Position numbers and translations under genes: made by a program
Assembly (NCBI GenBank): GCA_947448735.1
Contig: CANFOS010000009.1
Coordinates: 62,001-126,000 of the forward strand
Origin: Comamonadaceae bacterium
Lineage (GTDB): Bacteria > Pseudomonadota > Gammaproteobacteria > Burkholderiales > Burkholderiaceae_C
Reading direction: 5' to 3'
DNA length: 64,000 nt
Notes under the pieces: generated by a model
The model's input: the letters and a program-made list of their open reading frames with translations, nothing else
Databases searched by the model: none
What the model was told of the DNA's origin: nothing
Part shown: one piece after another, positions 44,050-53,110 of the stretch
How the letters are laid out: every line of letters begins with the position of its first letter
Position numbering within the stretch: position 1 is the first letter of the stretch

Positions 44050-45285
44050 ATGTTGAAATTCAAAACGACCAACAGCCAACCCGCCACGTTGCGCCGCATG
44101 ACGATGGTTGCAGTACTATGCGCCGGCACCTTGGGTTTCTCAGGCCTGCTGCAGGCACAGGCCCCCGCACCGCTGCAAATCGGCATTCTCAGCGACATGT
44201 CTGGCCCTTACATTGACCTGTCAGGCCCTGGCTCAGTCGTGTCAGCCAAGCTGGCTATTGAAGATTTTGGCGGCAAGGTGCTGGGTCGCCCCATCCAGTT
44301 GCTCGAAGGCGATCACCTGAACAAACCCGACGTCGGCCTGAACATAGCCCGCAAATGGTTTGACGGCGGCGTGCGCACCATTTTCGACATCGGCGTCACC
44401 ACTGTGGCACTGGGGGTACAGGACCTGGCCAGGGAAAAAGACCGCTTGGCCATCTTCACCAGCTCTGCCAGCAGCGATTTGACCGGCGTGAAATGTTCGC
44501 CCAACAGCATCAGCTGGGTTTACAACAGCTACATGCAGTCAGTCGGTATCGTCAAGGCGCTGCAGGCCAAAGGTGGCAAGAGCTGGTACTTCATCACCAT
44601 TGACTACACCTATGGTAAGAACGTACAGCGCGACACCACGCAGCTTATCGAGGCGGGTGGAGGCAAGGTGATCGGCTCGACGCCCCACGCCATCAGTTCC
44701 ACCGACTTTTCTTCACAGTTGCTGCAGGCGCAGGCCTCCAAGGCCGACGTGATTGCACTGGCCACCACCACAGCGCATGCCGCTGCGGCCATCAAACAGG
44801 CTGAAGAATTCGGCATCTCTGGCAAGCAGGCTATTGCGCCTCTGAGCCTGACGCTGCACGATACCAAGGCGATTGGACTGAAAATTGGTCAGGGCCTGCT
44901 TGAAACATCGGCCTTTTACTGGGATCAGAATGATGGCACGCGCAAATTCGCTGCGCGTTACAAGGATCGTCATGGCAAGATGCCCAATATGATGCAGGCC
45001 AGCGTCTACGGTGCAGTCACCCACTACCTCAAGGCAGTGGCCGCCGCCGGTACCGACGACTCGGCCAAAGTGATGGCAAAGATGAAAGAGTTGCCAGTCA
45101 ATGACTTCATGACCAAGAACGCAAAAATCCGTGAGGACGGCCAAGTCATGCGCGAGGTCTATGTGCTCCAGACCAAAACGCCTGCCGAGTCCAAGGGCGA
45201 GTGGGACCTTTCGAAGGTTGTTGCCACCATTCCTGCGAATGAAGCCTTCCAGCCTGCCAGCAAGGCTTGTCCTCTGGTCAAGTAA
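44050..45285 (+). CDS. Periplasmic ABC substrate-binding protein (Leu/Ile/Val-binding type)
   Basis: A 411-residue type I binding protein. The signal region (VAVLCAGTLGFSGLLQAQA) precedes PLQIGILSDMSGPYIDLSGPG. It is paralogous to the protein at 6428-7660. GGAGA lies upstream. It leads a complete LivK-G-F-H-M set. The ligand is probably an organic acid of the same pathway rather than a branched amino acid, judged from the neighbours. Confidence 0.93.
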   Translation: MLKFKTTNSQPATLRRMTMVAVLCAGTLGFSGLLQAQAPAPLQIGILSDMSGPYIDLSGPGSVVSAKLAIEDFGGKVLGRPIQLLEGDHLNKPDVGLNIARKWFDGGVRTIFDIGVTTVALGVQDLAREKDRLAIFTSSASSDLTGVKCSPNSISWVYNSYMQSVGIVKALQAKGGKSWYFITIDYTYGKNVQRDTTQLIEAGGGKVIGSTPHAISSTDFSSQLLQAQASKADVIALATTTAHAAAAIKQAEEFGISGKQAIAPLSLTLHDTKAIGLKIGQGLLETSAFYWDQNDGTRKFAARYKDRHGKMPNMMQASVYGAVTHYLKAVAAAGTDDSAKVMAKMKELPVNDFMTKNAKIREDGQVMREVYVLQTKTPAESKGEWDLSKVVATIPANEAFQPASKACPLVK

Positions 45286-45388
45286 GCGCATCACCCATAC
45301 GTGATGCAGGCATGGGCAGGCGAGCGAACAGTGCAAACACAGCCGCATAGCCCATGCCCAACAAAAAACAGGGACGAGAGGGTCATGC

Positions 45389-46141
45389 ATGAGTGACGAC
45401 TACATCATTGAAACCACAGCACTGTCTAAACAGTTCAAGGGTTTCACGGCCGTCAACAGCGTCAACCTGAAGGTCAAGCGCGGTACGGTGCATGCGTTGA
45501 TTGGCCCCAATGGCGCCGGAAAGACAACTTGCTTTAACCTGCTGACTAAGTTTCTGGAACCCACCAGCGGCAGCATCGTTTTCAATGGACGCGACATCAC
45601 CCGTATGGCCCCCGCTGACGTGGCACGCCTGGGCATGGTGCGCAGCTTCCAGATTTCGGCGGTGTTCCCGCTGATGACAGTGCTCGACAACGTTCGTGTG
45701 GCTCTGCAACGGCCTGTGGGCCAGTCCTTTCACTTCTGGCGTGACGAAACGATGCTGGATCAGTTCAGTGACAAGGCGATGGCACTGCTGGCAGATGTCG
45801 GCCTGACTGATTATGCTTTTGAAAATGCTGGTGACCTGTCCTATGGCCGCAAGCGTGCACTGGAGATTGCCACGACCCTCGCGCTAGACCCGACCATGCT
45901 GCTGCTTGATGAACCCACTTCCGGCATGGGCCGCGAAGACATCGGCGTTGTTGCCACGCTTATCCATCGCGTGGCAGCATCACGCACCGTTTTGATGGTC
46001 GAACACAACCTAGGATTTGTGTCCGACCTTGCGGACACCATCACGGTACTGGCACGCGGCGAGGTCCTTGCCGAAGGCACTTATGACCAGGTCTCGAAAA
46101 ACAGCGAAGTCATGGCCGCATACATCGGGACACCCGAATGA
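45389..46141 (+). CDS. LivG-type ABC transporter ATP-binding protein
   Basis: A 250-residue ATPase. Walker A GPNGAGKTT, NLLTKFLEPTSG, ADVARLGMVRSFQ, LSYGRKRALEIA as signature and TMLLLDEPTSGMG as Walker B. It parallels the LivG-type protein at 5593 over most of its length. Its stop overlaps the start of the LivF-type gene by four bases. Confidence 0.94.
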   Translation: MSDDYIIETTALSKQFKGFTAVNSVNLKVKRGTVHALIGPNGAGKTTCFNLLTKFLEPTSGSIVFNGRDITRMAPADVARLGMVRSFQISAVFPLMTVLDNVRVALQRPVGQSFHFWRDETMLDQFSDKAMALLADVGLTDYAFENAGDLSYGRKRALEIATTLALDPTMLLLDEPTSGMGREDIGVVATLIHRVAASRTVLMVEHNLGFVSDLADTITVLARGEVLAEGTYDQVSKNSEVMAAYIGTPE

Positions 46142-46851
46142 CCGAGATCGTCGCACCCCCCATCATCGTGCGCGACTTGCACGGCCACTATGGCCAGTCG
46201 CATGTATTGCACGGTATGAACTTTAAAGTACACAGCGGCGAAGTCGTGACTCTACTTGGCCGCAACGGCGCGGGCAAGACAAGTACCCTGCGTGCCATCA
46301 TCGGCATCCTCGGTAAACGCAGTGGCTCGGTGGTTGTGGAAGGTGTTGAAACCATCGCCATGACTTCTGACCGGATTGCCTCCATAGGTTTGGGTTATTG
46401 CCCAGAAGAGCGCGGAATCTTCTCGGCCCTGACAGTACACGAGAACCTGCTGCTGCCGCCTATTTTGAAGCCAGGCGGCATGACTGTCGATGAAATTCAT
46501 GCATTGTTCCCGCGCCTCAAGGAGCGCGCAAAAAGCCAGGGCACCAAGCTGTCCGGCGGCGAGCAGCAGATGCTGGCGATCGCACGCATCTTGCGTACCG
46601 GTGCCAAAACCCTGCTGCTGGACGAACCCACCGAAGGTCTGGCACCCATCATCGTGCAGCACATCGGAGAGATCATCCGCACACTCAAGCAGCGCGGCTA
46701 CACCATCGTGCTGGTCGAACAGAACCTGCGCTTTGCGATGTCGGTCGCCGACCGCCACTATGTGGTTGAACACGGCCATGTGGTCGACGAAGTGTCCAAC
46801 GACCAGCTGAGAGCTACCCCCGAGCGGCTCGACAGATACCTGAGCGTATGA
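46138..46851 (+). CDS. LivF-type ABC transporter ATP-binding protein
   Basis: A 237-residue ATPase. Walker A GRNGAGKTS, signature LSGGEQQMLAIARIL, Walker B TLLLDEPTEGLAP and the VEQNLRFA region are all present. ATGA overlap with the upstream LivG-type gene implies coupled translation of the two nucleotide-binding subunits. Confidence 0.94.
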   Translation: MTEIVAPPIIVRDLHGHYGQSHVLHGMNFKVHSGEVVTLLGRNGAGKTSTLRAIIGILGKRSGSVVVEGVETIAMTSDRIASIGLGYCPEERGIFSALTVHENLLLPPILKPGGMTVDEIHALFPRLKERAKSQGTKLSGGEQQMLAIARILRTGAKTLLLDEPTEGLAPIIVQHIGEIIRTLKQRGYTIVLVEQNLRFAMSVADRHYVVEHGHVVDEVSNDQLRATPERLDRYLSV

Positions 46852-46873
46852 AAGACAAAAACGGAGCCCAGAC

Positions 46874-47755
46874 ATGACGGATATTTTCGGTGTGCCACTG
46901 CCCGCCCTGATGGGGCAGTTGACCCTGGGGCTGATCAGCGGTTCTTTCTACGCCATGCTCAGCTTGGGTCTGGCGGTGATATTCGGCTTGCTGAACGTGG
47001 TCAACTTCACGCACGGCGCGCAGTTCACGCTCGGTGCTTTCGGCGCATGGGCCTTGCTGCGCTACTTCGGTATCCCCTACTGGGGTTCACTGGTGCTGGC
47101 GCCGCTGCTTGTCGGATTGATCGGCGTGGCGCTTGAAAAGACACTGCTTCGCCGGCTGTACGGTATGAGCGATCTTTACCAGTTGCTGCTGACATTCGGC
47201 ATGGCGCTGGTGTTTGAAGGCCTGTTGGCCATCCTGTTCGGCTCGTCCGGCATGCCCTACGACAATCCGATGCCAGGGGGCTTCAACCTTGGCTTCATGT
47301 TTTTACCCTACTACCGCGCCTGGGTCGTCACTTTTTCCATCGTCATGTGTGCCGTGACGTGGTTCGCTATTGAGCGCACACGCTTGGGCGCATACCTGCG
47401 CGCAGCAACAGAAAAGCCAGAGCTGGTGCGCGCCTTTGGTGTCAATGTGCCGCGCATGATCACCATCACCTACGGCATGGGCGTGGCACTGGCCGCACTG
47501 GCAGGCGTGCTGGCCGCACCCATGGACCAGGTCAAGCCCTCGATGGGCACGGGGCTCATCATCACCGTGTTCGCCGTCGTGGTAATTGGCGGCATGGGCT
47601 CCCTGTTTGGGGCCATCCTCACAGGCTTCGGGCTGGGCATCATTGAGGCACTGACCAAAGTCTATTACCCACAGGGTTCCAGCGTAGCCATCTTTCTCAT
47701 CATGACCATTGTGCTGCTACTCAAGCCCTCAGGCCTGTTCGGTAAAGCCCAATGA
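46874..47755 (+). CDS. LivH-type ABC transporter permease
   Basis: A 293-residue inner-membrane permease with about eight hydrophobic segments. LISGSFYAMLSLGLAVIFGLL and VVVIGGMGSLFGAILTG are the LivH signatures. It corresponds to the N-terminal half of the fused permease at 3015-4874. It pairs with the LivM-type protein that starts 39 bp downstream. Confidence 0.94.
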   Translation: MTDIFGVPLPALMGQLTLGLISGSFYAMLSLGLAVIFGLLNVVNFTHGAQFTLGAFGAWALLRYFGIPYWGSLVLAPLLVGLIGVALEKTLLRRLYGMSDLYQLLLTFGMALVFEGLLAILFGSSGMPYDNPMPGGFNLGFMFLPYYRAWVVTFSIVMCAVTWFAIERTRLGAYLRAATEKPELVRAFGVNVPRMITITYGMGVALAALAGVLAAPMDQVKPSMGTGLIITVFAVVVIGGMGSLFGAILTGFGLGIIEALTKVYYPQGSSVAIFLIMTIVLLLKPSGLFGKAQ

Positions 47756-47794
47756 CTGGTCCATCTTTAACCCACAGCACCCCAAAGGAAAACC

Positions 47795-48748
47795 ATGCGC
47801 CGCGCTGACCTGATTGCCTTTGCCCTGCTGCTGCTGGTGGGTGCCGTTGCGCCGCTGCTGGTCTACCCCGCATTTCTCACCAAGCTGCTATGTTTTGCCA
47901 TTTTCGCCATGGCCTTCAACTTACTGGTCGGCTACACCGGCCTTTTGTCGTTCGGCCACGCCATGTTCTTCGGCGGCGCAGCCTACGTCAGTGGCCATGC
48001 CATGAAGGTCTGGGGTTGGCCGCCCGAACTGGCCATCCTGACCGGCATGGGTAGCGCCGCCGTCATGGGCCTGCTGGTCGGCCTGATCGTCATCAAGCGA
48101 CAGGGAATTTATTTCGCCATGATCACGCTGGCGCTGGCTCAGATGTTTTTCTTCTTTTGTGTAGGCGCGCATTTCACGGGCGGTGAGGATGGCATCTCGG
48201 CCATCCCGCGCAGGCCCGTGTTTGGCTTGATCAACATCTCCGACGACAAGGCGCTTTATTACGTCGTATTGGCCGTATTTACGGTCTGCTTCCTTTTAAT
48301 CTATCGCACCATTCACTCGCCGTTCGGGCAGGTGCTGCAGGCCATACGCGAGAACGAGCCGCGCGCGGTGTCTCTGGGCTACCGCGTACACCAATACAAG
48401 CTGGTGGCCTTTGTGCTGTCTGCCACACTAGCAGGGCTGGCGGGCGCGCTGAAGGTACTGGTCTTCCAACTGGCATCCCTAGTCGATGTGAGCTGGGGCC
48501 TGTCGGGTGAAGTGATCCTGATGACGCTGGTGGGTGGCATCGGCACGGCCTTCGGCCCTGTCATAGGCGCGGCTTTCATCATCACCATGCAAAACTACCT
48601 CACCGGGCTGGCGCAGTGGGTGCCTGTCGTGCAAGGCACCATCTTCATCGTCGTCGTCGTGCTCTTTCAGCGCGGGATTGCCGGCGAAATCGGCGAGTGG
48701 TTGCGACGAATGAAACGGCGCTCGACACTTAAAACACAGCGAGACTAG
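47795..48748 (+). CDS. LivM-type ABC transporter permease
   Basis: A 317-residue inner-membrane permease. FNLLVGYTGLLSFGHAMFFGG, IAIKRQG-like VIKRQGIYFAMITLALAQM and IRENEPRAVSLGYRV are LivM signatures. It corresponds to the C-terminal half of the fused permease. AAAGGAAAA precedes the ATG. Confidence 0.94.
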   Translation: MRRADLIAFALLLLVGAVAPLLVYPAFLTKLLCFAIFAMAFNLLVGYTGLLSFGHAMFFGGAAYVSGHAMKVWGWPPELAILTGMGSAAVMGLLVGLIVIKRQGIYFAMITLALAQMFFFFCVGAHFTGGEDGISAIPRRPVFGLINISDDKALYYVVLAVFTVCFLLIYRTIHSPFGQVLQAIRENEPRAVSLGYRVHQYKLVAFVLSATLAGLAGALKVLVFQLASLVDVSWGLSGEVILMTLVGGIGTAFGPVIGAAFIITMQNYLTGLAQWVPVVQGTIFIVVVVLFQRGIAGEIGEWLRRMKRRSTLKTQRD

Positions 48749-48753
48749 TCGGT

Positions 48754-49518
48754 ATGACCAACCCGCGCTACAACGAATTTTCCGGCAAGGTAGCGCTGGT
48801 CACGGGCGGCGCGTCGGGCATAGGCGCCTGCGTGGCGCGCCTGCTGGCCGCGGGCGGCGCGCAGGTGGTGGTGGCCGACATTGACGGCGCCGGCGCAGCC
48901 CACATAGCCGACGAGCTCAAGGCCGATGGCGGACAGGCCATGGCCCATACGGTTGACGTGGGGGATATCACCGCAGTAGAGGCAATGATTGCCTTTACGG
49001 TCAAACAATTCGGCGCGCTGCACCTGGCCGTCAACAATGCCGGCATCAGCGGCATACGGGTTCCGCTGGCCGAGCAGACCTTTGAAAACTGGCATCGCGT
49101 GATCGACGTGAACCTGAACGCGGTTTTCTACGCCATGAAGTATGAGATACCGGCGATGCTGAATGCCGGCGGCGGCGCCATCGTCAACATCGCATCGGTG
49201 CTGGGCAGCGTGGGATCGGCACTGTCACCTGCCTATGTGGCGGCCAAGCACGGTGTGGTCGGCCTGACCAAAAGCGCGGCCATCGCCTATTCAGCCAAAG
49301 GTATACGCGTGAACTCTGTCGGGCCGGGCTATATCGATACGCCCTTGCTGCAGGTGCTGGACCAGGCAGCGCTACCGGCCCTGATCGCCAACCACCCGAT
49401 AGGCCGCCTCGGCCAACCCGAAGAAGTTGCTGAGATGGTAGGTTTCCTGCTGTCCGACCGCGCCTCATTTGTCACCGGCAGCTACCAGCTGGTAGATGGC
49501 GGGTTTACCGCTCGCTGA
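48754..49518 (+). CDS. SDR family oxidoreductase
   Basis: A 254-residue classical SDR. TGGASGIG (cofactor), VNNAGISG, NIASVLGS (catalytic Ser), YVAAKHGV (Tyr/Lys) and SYQLVDGGFTAR at the C-terminus are complete. It starts five bases after the LivM-type stop, so it belongs to the ABC operon. Probably a NAD(P)-dependent alcohol or 3-hydroxyacyl dehydrogenase for the imported compound. Confidence 0.92.
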   Translation: MTNPRYNEFSGKVALVTGGASGIGACVARLLAAGGAQVVVADIDGAGAAHIADELKADGGQAMAHTVDVGDITAVEAMIAFTVKQFGALHLAVNNAGISGIRVPLAEQTFENWHRVIDVNLNAVFYAMKYEIPAMLNAGGGAIVNIASVLGSVGSALSPAYVAAKHGVVGLTKSAAIAYSAKGIRVNSVGPGYIDTPLLQVLDQAALPALIANHPIGRLGQPEEVAEMVGFLLSDRASFVTGSYQLVDGGFTAR

Positions 49519-49572
49519 TGCTCATAAACAGTGCATCACAGGGACCAAAATCCTACTAAAAATTCATGGCGA

Positions 49573-49600
49573 GATCCTTGCAAAGCGATCCTTGCAAAAC
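49573..49600. repeat. 14-bp tandem duplication
   Basis: GATCCTTGCAAAGC and GATCCTTGCAAAAC are adjacent (49573-49586, 49587-49600) and differ at one base. They lie just after the ABC operon, at the border of a degraded zone. No gene is recognised between 49519 and 49741. Confidence 0.85.
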
Positions 49601-49741
49601 TACCCTTGTCGGTTTCAGTTCCCTCTGGTAGTCTTGGCATCGAATCTTCTCATGTTTTAATTGCCTCAAAAGGCATCGATGGGTTGCAAGGACGCTGGAT
49701 CGACGCCGTCTCGCCAGCAGAAAATGAATGTCGTGCCGTCG

Positions 49742-49996
49742 TTAGTGCAGCCATGAGCTCAGCCAGGAGGCTGCATCAAATATCGCTTTAGTCGCAGGTT
49801 CGCAGGCACCTGCCCAGCAAAGGAAGCCATGGTTCATATCGGCGTAAAACCGATAGTTCGCGTCGACACCTTCGGCCACCAGACGACCGGCAAATTCCCG
49901 ACCTTCGTCGCTCAAAACGTCATGCGCCGCTGTAATGACGTAGGTGGGCGGCAGGCAGCTAGATGACTTCGCACGAAGCGGCGTGGCTCGCTCCAC
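49742..49996 (-). pseudogene. C-terminal fragment of an HSL-type esterase
   Basis: An 84-codon open frame matching only the last quarter of the alpha/beta hydrolase family: PPTYVITAAHDVLSDEGREF holds the triad Asp and ADMNHGFLCWAG the triad His. The HGGG and GDSAG parts (~220 residues) are missing. It aligns with the C-terminal end of the intact esterase at 21916-22848. It is a truncated remnant and cannot be an active esterase alone. Confidence 0.75.
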
Positions 49997-50220
49997 GTTT
50001 GGTCAGTGGAGGTGCGTGTGCTGGATCACGTGATCGTCACGAGAACGGCTGCGCTAAGTTTTGCTGAGCGTGGATTGATTTAGGTGTTTGCAGCGTGCCG
50101 GGTTCGCCCGGATAAAGTGGCACTGCGGGTGCATGCGCAATGCACTAAGCCTGTGGTGAAGTAGTCCAAGCAACTCCGTTGTAGGCACCGTGTAGGCACC
50201 TGAGATTGGCGAAAAGCCAG
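49997..50220. other. Non-coding, degraded stretch
   Basis: No gene is recognised. It contains a perfect palindrome GATCACGTGATC at 50024-50035 and an 11-bp near-perfect tandem pair, TGTAGGCACCG at 50180-50190 and TGTAGGCACCT at 50191-50201, close to the tRNA. Confidence 0.5.
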
Positions 50221-50258
50221 AAAGAAGAAAGGACTTAGAGCCTTTCGACTCTAAGTCC
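50221..50258 (-). terminator. Rho-independent terminator of tRNA-Arg
   Basis: GGACTTAGAG (50231-50240) and CTCTAAGTCC (50249-50258) form a perfect 10-bp stem with an 8-nt loop. In the minus direction it is followed by the T-rich TTTCTTCTTT (50230-50221). It lies just downstream of the tRNA 3' end. Confidence 0.85.
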
Positions 50259-50268
50259 TTGATTCATA

Positions 50269-50345
50269 TGGTGCGGCTGGCAGGAATTGAACCCACGACC
50301 CCTTGGTTCGTAGCCAAGTACTCTATCCAACTGAGCTACAGCCGC
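50269..50345 (-). tRNA. tRNA-Arg (anticodon ACG)
   Basis: The minus strand reads a complete cloverleaf of 77 nt with encoded CCA. The acceptor stem is GCGGCTG/CAGCCGC, the D-arm contains AGCTCAGTTGGATAGAG, the anticodon stem TTGG/CCAA encloses loop CTACGAA with anticodon ACG, and the T-loop is GGTTCAATTCC. ACG (inosine-modified) reads CGU/CGC/CGA arginine codons. Confidence 0.97.
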
Positions 50346-50363
50346 TAAGCCTCATAGTATAGC

Positions 50364-50594
50364 TTATTCAACATCTGAAATGGTAGGGCGAGTATTTTCC
50401 AAATAAGGTATGAGCCTGAACGTTGTGTGATTCAGTAGTCTGAATAAGGCGGCTGTTTTGGATCGTCGGTTGAACAAGTCAAAGAGTTTAAGCCTGGCGA
50501 CATTCATGGCCATTGCGGCTTGCAGATCAGTCTGGGCTCGAGCTTTTGACTGCGTTTGCTCAATGGTCGTGCCATGGCGAAGAAATGAGTTCAC
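50364..50594 (-). pseudogene. Possible transposase C-terminal remnant
   Basis: A 76-codon frame with SKARAQTDLQAAMAMNVARL, a pattern resembling the C-terminal ends of DDE transposases (lysine-rich segment, then a helix with an A-x-N-x-x-R-L core). No catalytic DDE part or terminal inverted repeats were found. It sits beside the tRNA among other fragments. The assignment is tentative. Confidence 0.35.
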
Positions 50595-50598
50595 GTCC

Positions 50599-50757
50599 GG
50601 CAGACTGGCCTACTGGTTCAGCGGCGTTTGGATCAACTCCTGCGGATACGTCTTTCTCACATTTGCCTTGGCATCGACCACGATCCTGGGTATGGCCAAC
50701 GATTCGCTGTGGCGCTCGTTCTGTGATATGGCAAGACTGGCAGATATTATGGGCCCG
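50599..50757 (+). pseudogene. CaiB/BaiF CoA-transferase remnant
   Basis: The frame reads LAYWFSGVW at one end and ILGMANDSLWRSFCDMARLA at the other. These match LGYILQGFW and LLGVANDSLWRKFCAVA of the intact CoA-transferase at 58279-59505, but the ~18 residues between them no longer align, so the fragment is internally rearranged. Less than one eighth of the gene remains. Confidence 0.7.
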
Positions 50758-50824
50758 CGACAGCATCACGCGATCTGTGATCATACAAGTAAGGAGTTGA
50801 GTCATAAAAAGTACACTAGTGCTC

Positions 50825-51622
50825 ATGACCCACGCAAAGGCAACCCCCACCACCGTCCGCCAGGACATCCGCGAGGCGGACATGCTCGAGGACATTGGAA
50901 CCATCAAGGTACCGAAGTCCTGCGAAGTGCTGGCGAACAGGCTACAGCAGCAGATTCTGGGGGGTGCCTACCCACCGGGCTCGGCCCTTCCCACCGAACG
51001 TGAACTGGTCGCAGGCACAGGCCTGAGCCGTGGCTCGGTGCGCGAAGCACTTCGAATTTTGGAGGCCCAAGGCCTCATTGAAACCCGCGCCGGTCGATAC
51101 GGTGGTTCAGTGGTCTCCCGACCTACAGACGCGCTGTTAGCGAGCCATATCAACCTGTTCGCCAAAGGTCGTAGCGTTGCGCTAGGTGCGCTGGTCGAAG
51201 CGCGTCAGGCGCTCGAGCCGATGGTGGCTTATCTCGCGGCAAGAAACCGGACAGATGATGATTTAAAAGCTTTGGGTCTGATTTCTGATCGGCTGGATGA
51301 AGCGGCCTTGTCAGACGTTCCGCAGTTTCTTGAAGAGAATGCAAACTGGCATTCTGCTCTTGCTGTAGCAAGCCACAACGACCTACTCCGCGCATTTATG
51401 AGTTCGATCTCCGACCTCATGCTCGAAGCTTCGCGGATCGAGAACATGGCTTCACCTGACATCCGTAAGCTGGTAACCCAAACACATCGTCGAATCTTCG
51501 ATGCCATCCAAAAACAGGATCCTGAAGCTGCACGTCGCCGTTCGGAGCGGGACGTGCAGGCCTACGCAAAATATCTTGAGGCAGCCGTCAAGGCCGCCGG
51601 CGGTGAGATGATCAAAGGATGA
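50825..51622 (+). CDS. GntR/FadR-family transcriptional regulator (FCD domain)
   Basis: A 265-residue regulator. The N-terminal winged helix is LANRLQQQILGGAYPPGSAL with PTERELVAGTGLSRGSVREA, followed by LRILEAQGLIETRAG. The C-terminal all-helical FCD effector domain (residues ~110-250) contains VEARQALEPMVAYLAA. ATG 50825 or ATG 50882 (with GAGG upstream) may be the true start. It converges with the thiolase/acyl-CoA synthetase operon and probably responds to an acyl-CoA or organic acid from it. Confidence 0.91.
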   Translation: MTHAKATPTTVRQDIREADMLEDIGTIKVPKSCEVLANRLQQQILGGAYPPGSALPTERELVAGTGLSRGSVREALRILEAQGLIETRAGRYGGSVVSRPTDALLASHINLFAKGRSVALGALVEARQALEPMVAYLAARNRTDDDLKALGLISDRLDEAALSDVPQFLEENANWHSALAVASHNDLLRAFMSSISDLMLEASRIENMASPDIRKLVTQTHRRIFDAIQKQDPEAARRRSERDVQAYAKYLEAAVKAAGGEMIKG

Positions 51623-51625
51623 ATA

Positions 51626-53110
51626 TTAAGCAGCGGCGATTGAAACTAACTGGTTGTCCGCAATCCTCACGCCTCCACCGACCAGTTCATCCGCCTCCAT
51701 CGCCGCAATCAGCGCGGCATCTTCCGTCGTCGCCATGGCCCGCTTCCCATCGGAGGTGTCGACAAGCAGCACTCCTTTGGGCAGCTGTCCCCGCCCATAC
51801 AGCACGGTGTAACCGGCAACCGTCGCCTCTCCGCTGAAATCTTCCAGCACTTCGCGCACCTCCATCTCGCGTGCTACCTGAGCCGTCAGATCAGCGTGCA
51901 AAAAAGGCCGCGTCGGCTCGTCGATTGACCAAAGCGCGAAAGCCTGCTTGGTCACGATGCCGGATACACACGACACCAGTGCGTTGCGACCCTTGCCTTC
52001 GCGCAGCAGTTCAGCTGCGCGGCAGGTCGATTGCAAAAAGTAGTTGTTGTAAGGACCACCCGCAAAGGCCATTCCGCCTGTCACTGTGAGATCACGGGAC
52101 AGTGGAAATCCCATCTCTGCAGCGTAGGTCTCAACAGCCAGTGGAAAGCAGCTGTAGAGCTCGAGGAGATCGACTTTCTCTGCAGTCAGGCCGCCCGCTT
52201 GGAGGGCCGCGCGCCCAGTGATTCCGGCTCCCGGGCAAGCGGCGAGATCGGCGCGTGCGGACACGGCAACCATATGATTGGACTCAGTGCTTGCAAGCGG
52301 GAACACCCATTTCGAGCGGGGAATGCCGAGTTCTTCGGCGCGTGCAGCCGAGCAGAACAGCAAAGCAGAAGCCTGGTCGACGTTCCAGGTTGAACAGTGG
52401 TATCGCGTATACGGAAATGCCTGCATGGGGTTGCTGTCGCAAGCCTGCCTGATAGCTGCCGCCGGTATGTATTTCTTTTGCCAGGCGTGCGGATTCTTTT
52501 CGGCAATCTCGCTGAACTTGCTCCACAGCGCGGCCAGCCGGTCCCGGTGCTCGTCAATCGACCAGCCCTGCTTCGCCCGATACGCGCTTTCCATAATCGC
52601 GTACAGACCCACAGGCATCTGCATGCCGGCACGTTTTTCAACGTCGTGGCGAAGCTCGTCCTTGGGCTGCATATAAATATCGGGCTCGTCCGTCTGCACA
52701 CGCTCCGCCGCCCGCTGCTTGGCGATTTGCGCCTTCAGAATCCTGTAACCCGAGTCAGCACCAGTGACCAGCGTCGTATGAGCCTGACCGCTGGCGATGC
52801 GCGCACAGGCTTGGCCGATGAGGGTTTGCTGCAGAACTCCGGGCGTCGCAAGTACAGTCACCGCATCTGGCGCGTTGAACCTGCGGGCGATTTCACCGGC
52901 GGGATTGCTGTACTGCCAGCGGCCACGGGGTACCGCGATGTACTGAAGGCCTTGCAAGGCATCTTCCGATGTCGTGTCAGCGCCCGCTGCGGCGACCGCT
53001 TCGAGCATCAGGTCCATCGGCTCAAGCGCCTCGTTATAGTCCTCCTCGCGGCGTGTGGACAGGCCGATCCCAACCAGGACAGGCGTGCGGTCTGCTGTGC
53101 TTGCGCTCAT
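51626..53110 (-). CDS. Thiolase-superfamily protein (SCP-x/acetyl-CoA acetyltransferase-like)
   Basis: A 494-residue thiolase-fold protein with an extra C-terminal ~90-residue domain (VAGYTVLYGRGQLPKGVLLV). The usual acylated Cys is not visible: the segment TVLATPGVLQQTLIGQAC has Thr-Pro-Gly there. The GHP motif is GGP (FAGGPYNN), while a late Cys-Gly motif (SCVSGIVTK) remains. This fits the SCP-2-like subgroup lacking classic thiolase residues. Its start overlaps the acyl-CoA synthetase stop by four bases. Confidence 0.87.
   Translation of the reverse strand: MSASTADRTPVLVGIGLSTRREEDYNEALEPMDLMLEAVAAAGADTTSEDALQGLQYIAVPRGRWQYSNPAGEIARRFNAPDAVTVLATPGVLQQTLIGQACARIASGQAHTTLVTGADSGYRILKAQIAKQRAAERVQTDEPDIYMQPKDELRHDVEKRAGMQMPVGLYAIMESAYRAKQGWSIDEHRDRLAALWSKFSEIAEKNPHAWQKKYIPAAAIRQACDSNPMQAFPYTRYHCSTWNVDQASALLFCSAARAEELGIPRSKWVFPLASTESNHMVAVSARADLAACPGAGITGRAALQAGGLTAEKVDLLELYSCFPLAVETYAAEMGFPLSRDLTVTGGMAFAGGPYNNYFLQSTCRAAELLREGKGRNALVSCVSGIVTKQAFALWSIDEPTRPFLHADLTAQVAREMEVREVLEDFSGEATVAGYTVLYGRGQLPKGVLLVDTSDGKRAMATTEDAALIAAMEADELVGGGVRIADNQLVSIAAA

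Noticed and set aside
50024-50035. GATCACGTGATC palindrome as an operator or attachment site
   Set aside because: There is no gene start nearby to control and no second copy, so a chance palindrome cannot be excluded.
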